DNA from: JAJYZP01 sp049964535 | Lineage (GTDB): Bacteria > Actinomycetota > Acidimicrobiia > Acidimicrobiales > Acidimicrobiaceae | Direction of reading: 5' to 3' | Length of the DNA: 15,204 nucleotides | Assembly (NCBI GenBank): GCA_049964535.1 | Contig: JBMFXG010000048.1 | Span: 1-15,204, forward strand | Shown here: piece by piece, positions 13,481 through 15,204 of the stretch | Position numbering within the stretch: the stretch's first letter is position 1 | How the letters are laid out: each line of letters opens with the position of its first letter | Translations under genes and position numbers: made by a program | Notes under the pieces: generated by a model | Seen by the model: only the letters and a program-made list of their open reading frames with translations | The model's database searches: none | Told to the model about the DNA's origin: nothing

Positions 13481-14344
13481 ATGGCGAAAGAGCCAGTAGT
13501 TACCATGCGCCAACTCTTGAGCGCAGGCGTCCACTTTGGGCATCAGACCCGACGCTGGAACCCGAAGATGAAGCGATTCATCTACGGAGAGCGTAACGGA
13601 ATCTACATCATCGATCTGAATCAGACGCTGACGCGAATCGAAGCTGCGTATCGCTACGTACGTGACGTCACCGCCAACGGAGGTACCGTCCTCTTCGTCG
13701 GGACGAAGAAGCAGACTCAAGACTCCGTGGCTGCGTTTGCAAACTCGTGTGGCATGCCGTACGTCAATCATCGCTGGCTTGGCGGAATGCTGACGAACTT
13801 CTCGACGATCCTCGGTCGTATCAAGAAGATGAAAGAGTACCAAAACATGCGATCGGCCGGCGACTTCGACGCAATGCCGAAGAAAGAGGCGCTGCTACTC
13901 TCTCGTGAACTTGTCAAGTTAGAGGCCAACCTCGGTGGAATTGCAGGTATGACGAAGCTTCCGGCCGCTCTCTTTGTGATCGATACCAAGAAGGAACATC
14001 TAGCAGTTACCGAGGCCAATAAGCTCGGCATCCCAGTCGTGGCAATTGCCGATACGAACTGCGATCCCGATCTTTTGCAGTACGTGATTCCAGGTAACGA
14101 TGACGCTATTCGTTCAGGTGAACTCATGTGCAGAATTATCGCCGACGCAGTCAATGATGGTCGAGAGCGTGCTCGCTCCAAGGGCATCTTGGTCGAGCCG
14201 GTTGCACTCGACCCTAGCGCTGAGGCAGAACGCGCCGAGCAGCAGGCCGAGGCTCGTCGGCAGGCGGCCGAAGAAGCCAAGGCCCGCATGGCGCGACTTG
14301 CCGGTGCATCTGCAGACGCTGAGGCGGTCTCCACCCCTCGTTGA
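13481..14344 (+). CDS. rpsB: 30S ribosomal protein S2
   Basis: This 287-residue protein of the small ribosomal subunit is needed for late 30S assembly and binding of S1-like proteins. The family hallmarks are clear: MRQLLSAGVHFGHQTRRWNP near the start, MKRFIYGERNGIYIIDLNQT, VLFVGTKKQTQDSVAAFA, YVNHRWLGGMLTNFSTI, and IPVVAIADTNCDPDLLQYVI followed by PGNDDAIRS. The last 45 or so residues form an Ala/Glu/Arg-rich, probably helical tail (AERAEQQAEARRQAAEEAKA) beyond the 241-residue E. coli protein, as in many actinobacterial S2 proteins. The ATG follows GGGAGG with 8 bases between. The 230-base gap after the sigma gene suggests its own promoter, though no clear -35/-10 pair was found. tsf follows after 159 bases, the near-universal rpsB-tsf order. 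Confidence 0.99.
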   Translation: MAKEPVVTMRQLLSAGVHFGHQTRRWNPKMKRFIYGERNGIYIIDLNQTLTRIEAAYRYVRDVTANGGTVLFVGTKKQTQDSVAAFANSCGMPYVNHRWLGGMLTNFSTILGRIKKMKEYQNMRSAGDFDAMPKKEALLLSRELVKLEANLGGIAGMTKLPAALFVIDTKKEHLAVTEANKLGIPVVAIADTNCDPDLLQYVIPGNDDAIRSGELMCRIIADAVNDGRERARSKGILVEPVALDPSAEAERAEQQAEARRQAAEEAKARMARLAGASADAEAVSTPR

Positions 14345-14428
14345 GCTGCCCTCTACGGGAGCAATGAGCGAACCGTAGACATGCTCGTTGTCAGTTTGGA
14401 TCGGTTCGATAGTAAAGAAACAGGGTTG

Positions 14429-14458
14429 TGCGCCGCTTCCGTTGCGTGAGGCGGTGCA
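14429..14458 (+). terminator. Hairpin in the rpsB-tsf intergenic region (possible attenuator)
   Basis: TGCGCCGC (14429-14436) pairs with GCGGTGCA (14451-14458): 8 base pairs including one G-T wobble, with a 14-base loop. It lies between rpsB and tsf and has no T-run. In E. coli the rpsB-tsf intergenic region lowers tsf transcription relative to rpsB; a similar partial terminator here is inference. Confidence 0.4.
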
Positions 14459-14503
14459 AGTAGCCACTCGAAGAGTGAGCAGTGAGATGAAGGAGTTTTA
14501 GAG

Positions 14504-15204
14504 GTGGCATCGTATACAGCAGCGGACGTCCAGGCTCTACGTAAGCAGACTGGAGCAGGGATGCTCGATGCAAAGAAGGCTCTCGATGAGACCGATGGTG
14601 ATAGTGCCAAAGCGGCCCAGCTGCTTCGTGAGAAAGGACTCGCCGGTGCATCGAAGAGGAGCGATCGCGAGAACGAGCAGGGTGCCTGCTTCGTGGTTAT
14701 CGGTGACGATGCAGGTGCGATCGTTGAGCTGAAGTGTGAGACAGACTTCGTGGCTAAGTCTGAGGCCTTTACTTCGACAGTTGAAGAGATGGCGAAGGCC
14801 GTAGCGGACAAGGGTGTCGGTGCGGTCGATGAGTTCACAGACAAGGTCGATGAGCTCAAGCTGACCTTGAAGGAGAATATCGCCGTCGGCAGGGTTATTC
14901 GAGTCGATGGTGGCGGCTCATCGGTGATCGATGGCTATCTCCATCTGCAGAGTGGTCGAGGAGTCGTTGGTGTGTTGGTGAAGCTCGATGGTGGCTCGAA
15001 GACGCTCGCTCACGAGTTGGCTCTCCACGTAGCATTCGCTCGACCGAGCTATCTCTCGCGTGACGACGTTCCCGAAGAGGTGGTCGCTGCAGAGCGATCG
15101 ACCCTTGAGATCATGACCAGGAACGAGGGTAAGCCTGAGGCCGCTCTTGCCAAGATCGTGGAGGGTCGCCTTGACGGCTTCTTTAAGGCGAACTGTCTCT
15201 TGGA
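14504..15204 (+). CDS. tsf: Elongation factor Ts (partial, C-terminus outside window)
   Basis: These are the first 233 residues of EF-Ts, the cytoplasmic nucleotide exchange factor that releases GDP from EF-Tu. The N-terminal UBA-like domain reads MASYTAADVQALRKQTGAGM, then LDAKKALDETDGD. The core carries the EF-Tu contact motif LKCETDFVAKSEAF, where the Thr-Asp-Phe-Val element inserts into EF-Tu. Later come LALHVAFARPSYLSRDDVP and, near the edge, KIVEGRLDGFFKANCLLE. The motif order is complete up to the edge; about 35-45 residues should remain. The start is GTG 14504, with AAGGAG at 14490-14495 and 8 bases between, a strong ribosome binding site. It is the downstream partner of rpsB. Confidence 0.98.
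   Translation, partial: MASYTAADVQALRKQTGAGMLDAKKALDETDGDSAKAAQLLREKGLAGASKRSDRENEQGACFVVIGDDAGAIVELKCETDFVAKSEAFTSTVEEMAKAVADKGVGAVDEFTDKVDELKLTLKENIAVGRVIRVDGGGSSVIDGYLHLQSGRGVVGVLVKLDGGSKTLAHELALHVAFARPSYLSRDDVPEEVVAAERSTLEIMTRNEGKPEAALAKIVEGRLDGFFKANCLL

Overview
The window looks like a moderate-GC actinobacterial chromosome segment, most plausibly from the Acidimicrobiia, for example a Ferrimicrobium-like acidophile. The support is indirect. A tyrosine recombinase, a WhiG/FliA-type sigma factor, rpsB and tsf occur in the same order as around whiG-rpsB-tsf in Streptomyces. The P450 is of an actinobacterial type. A secreted S53 (sedolisin) protease, a family active at acid pH, suggests an acidic habitat. 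The genus cannot be fixed from sequence reading alone. No mobile element, CRISPR array, tRNA or rRNA gene was found.

Layout. (1) 1-303, minus: the N-terminal part of an NAD(P)H-dependent FMN reductase-like protein, running off the left edge. (2) 772-6157, plus: three predicted exported proteins in a row, namely an SGNH/GDSL hydrolase, a PQQ-type beta-propeller protein and an S53 protease. They are separated by long non-coding gaps, so each probably has its own promoter. A strong 14-bp stem hairpin closes the block at 6222-6261. (3) 6601-8399, plus: a 100-residue protein of unknown function behind a perfect 19-bp palindrome, then DNA polymerase IV (dinB). The end of dinB lies in a degenerate 13-bp tandem repeat. 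(4) 8400-9054: largely non-coding DNA between convergent genes, with a doubtful small ORF and a possible folded element. (5) 9055-11504: a divergent pair, a frameshifted epoxide hydrolase (minus) and a cytochrome P450 (plus) interrupted by a 10-N assembly gap. (6) 11548-15204, plus: XerC/D-type recombinase, WhiG/FliA-type sigma factor, ribosomal protein S2 and EF-Ts (cut by the right edge).

How the genes work together. The recombinase and sigma genes are 8 bp apart and are probably cotranscribed. rpsB and tsf form the usual translation pair. The P450 and epoxide hydrolase could act in sequence on a hydrophobic substrate (epoxidation, then hydrolysis), but the hydrolase frame is broken by one base in this sequence. 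That break, together with the N gap 1 kb away, raises the question of sequence quality in this part of the assembly.

I see no convincing new multi-gene system. The observations most worth checking are small: the 19-bp palindrome at 6546-6564, a Shine-Dalgarno plus ATG-TCG-TGA mini-ORF before dinB, the 13-bp repeats at the dinB stop, the altered calcium-site residues of the S53 protease, and the broken hydrolase.
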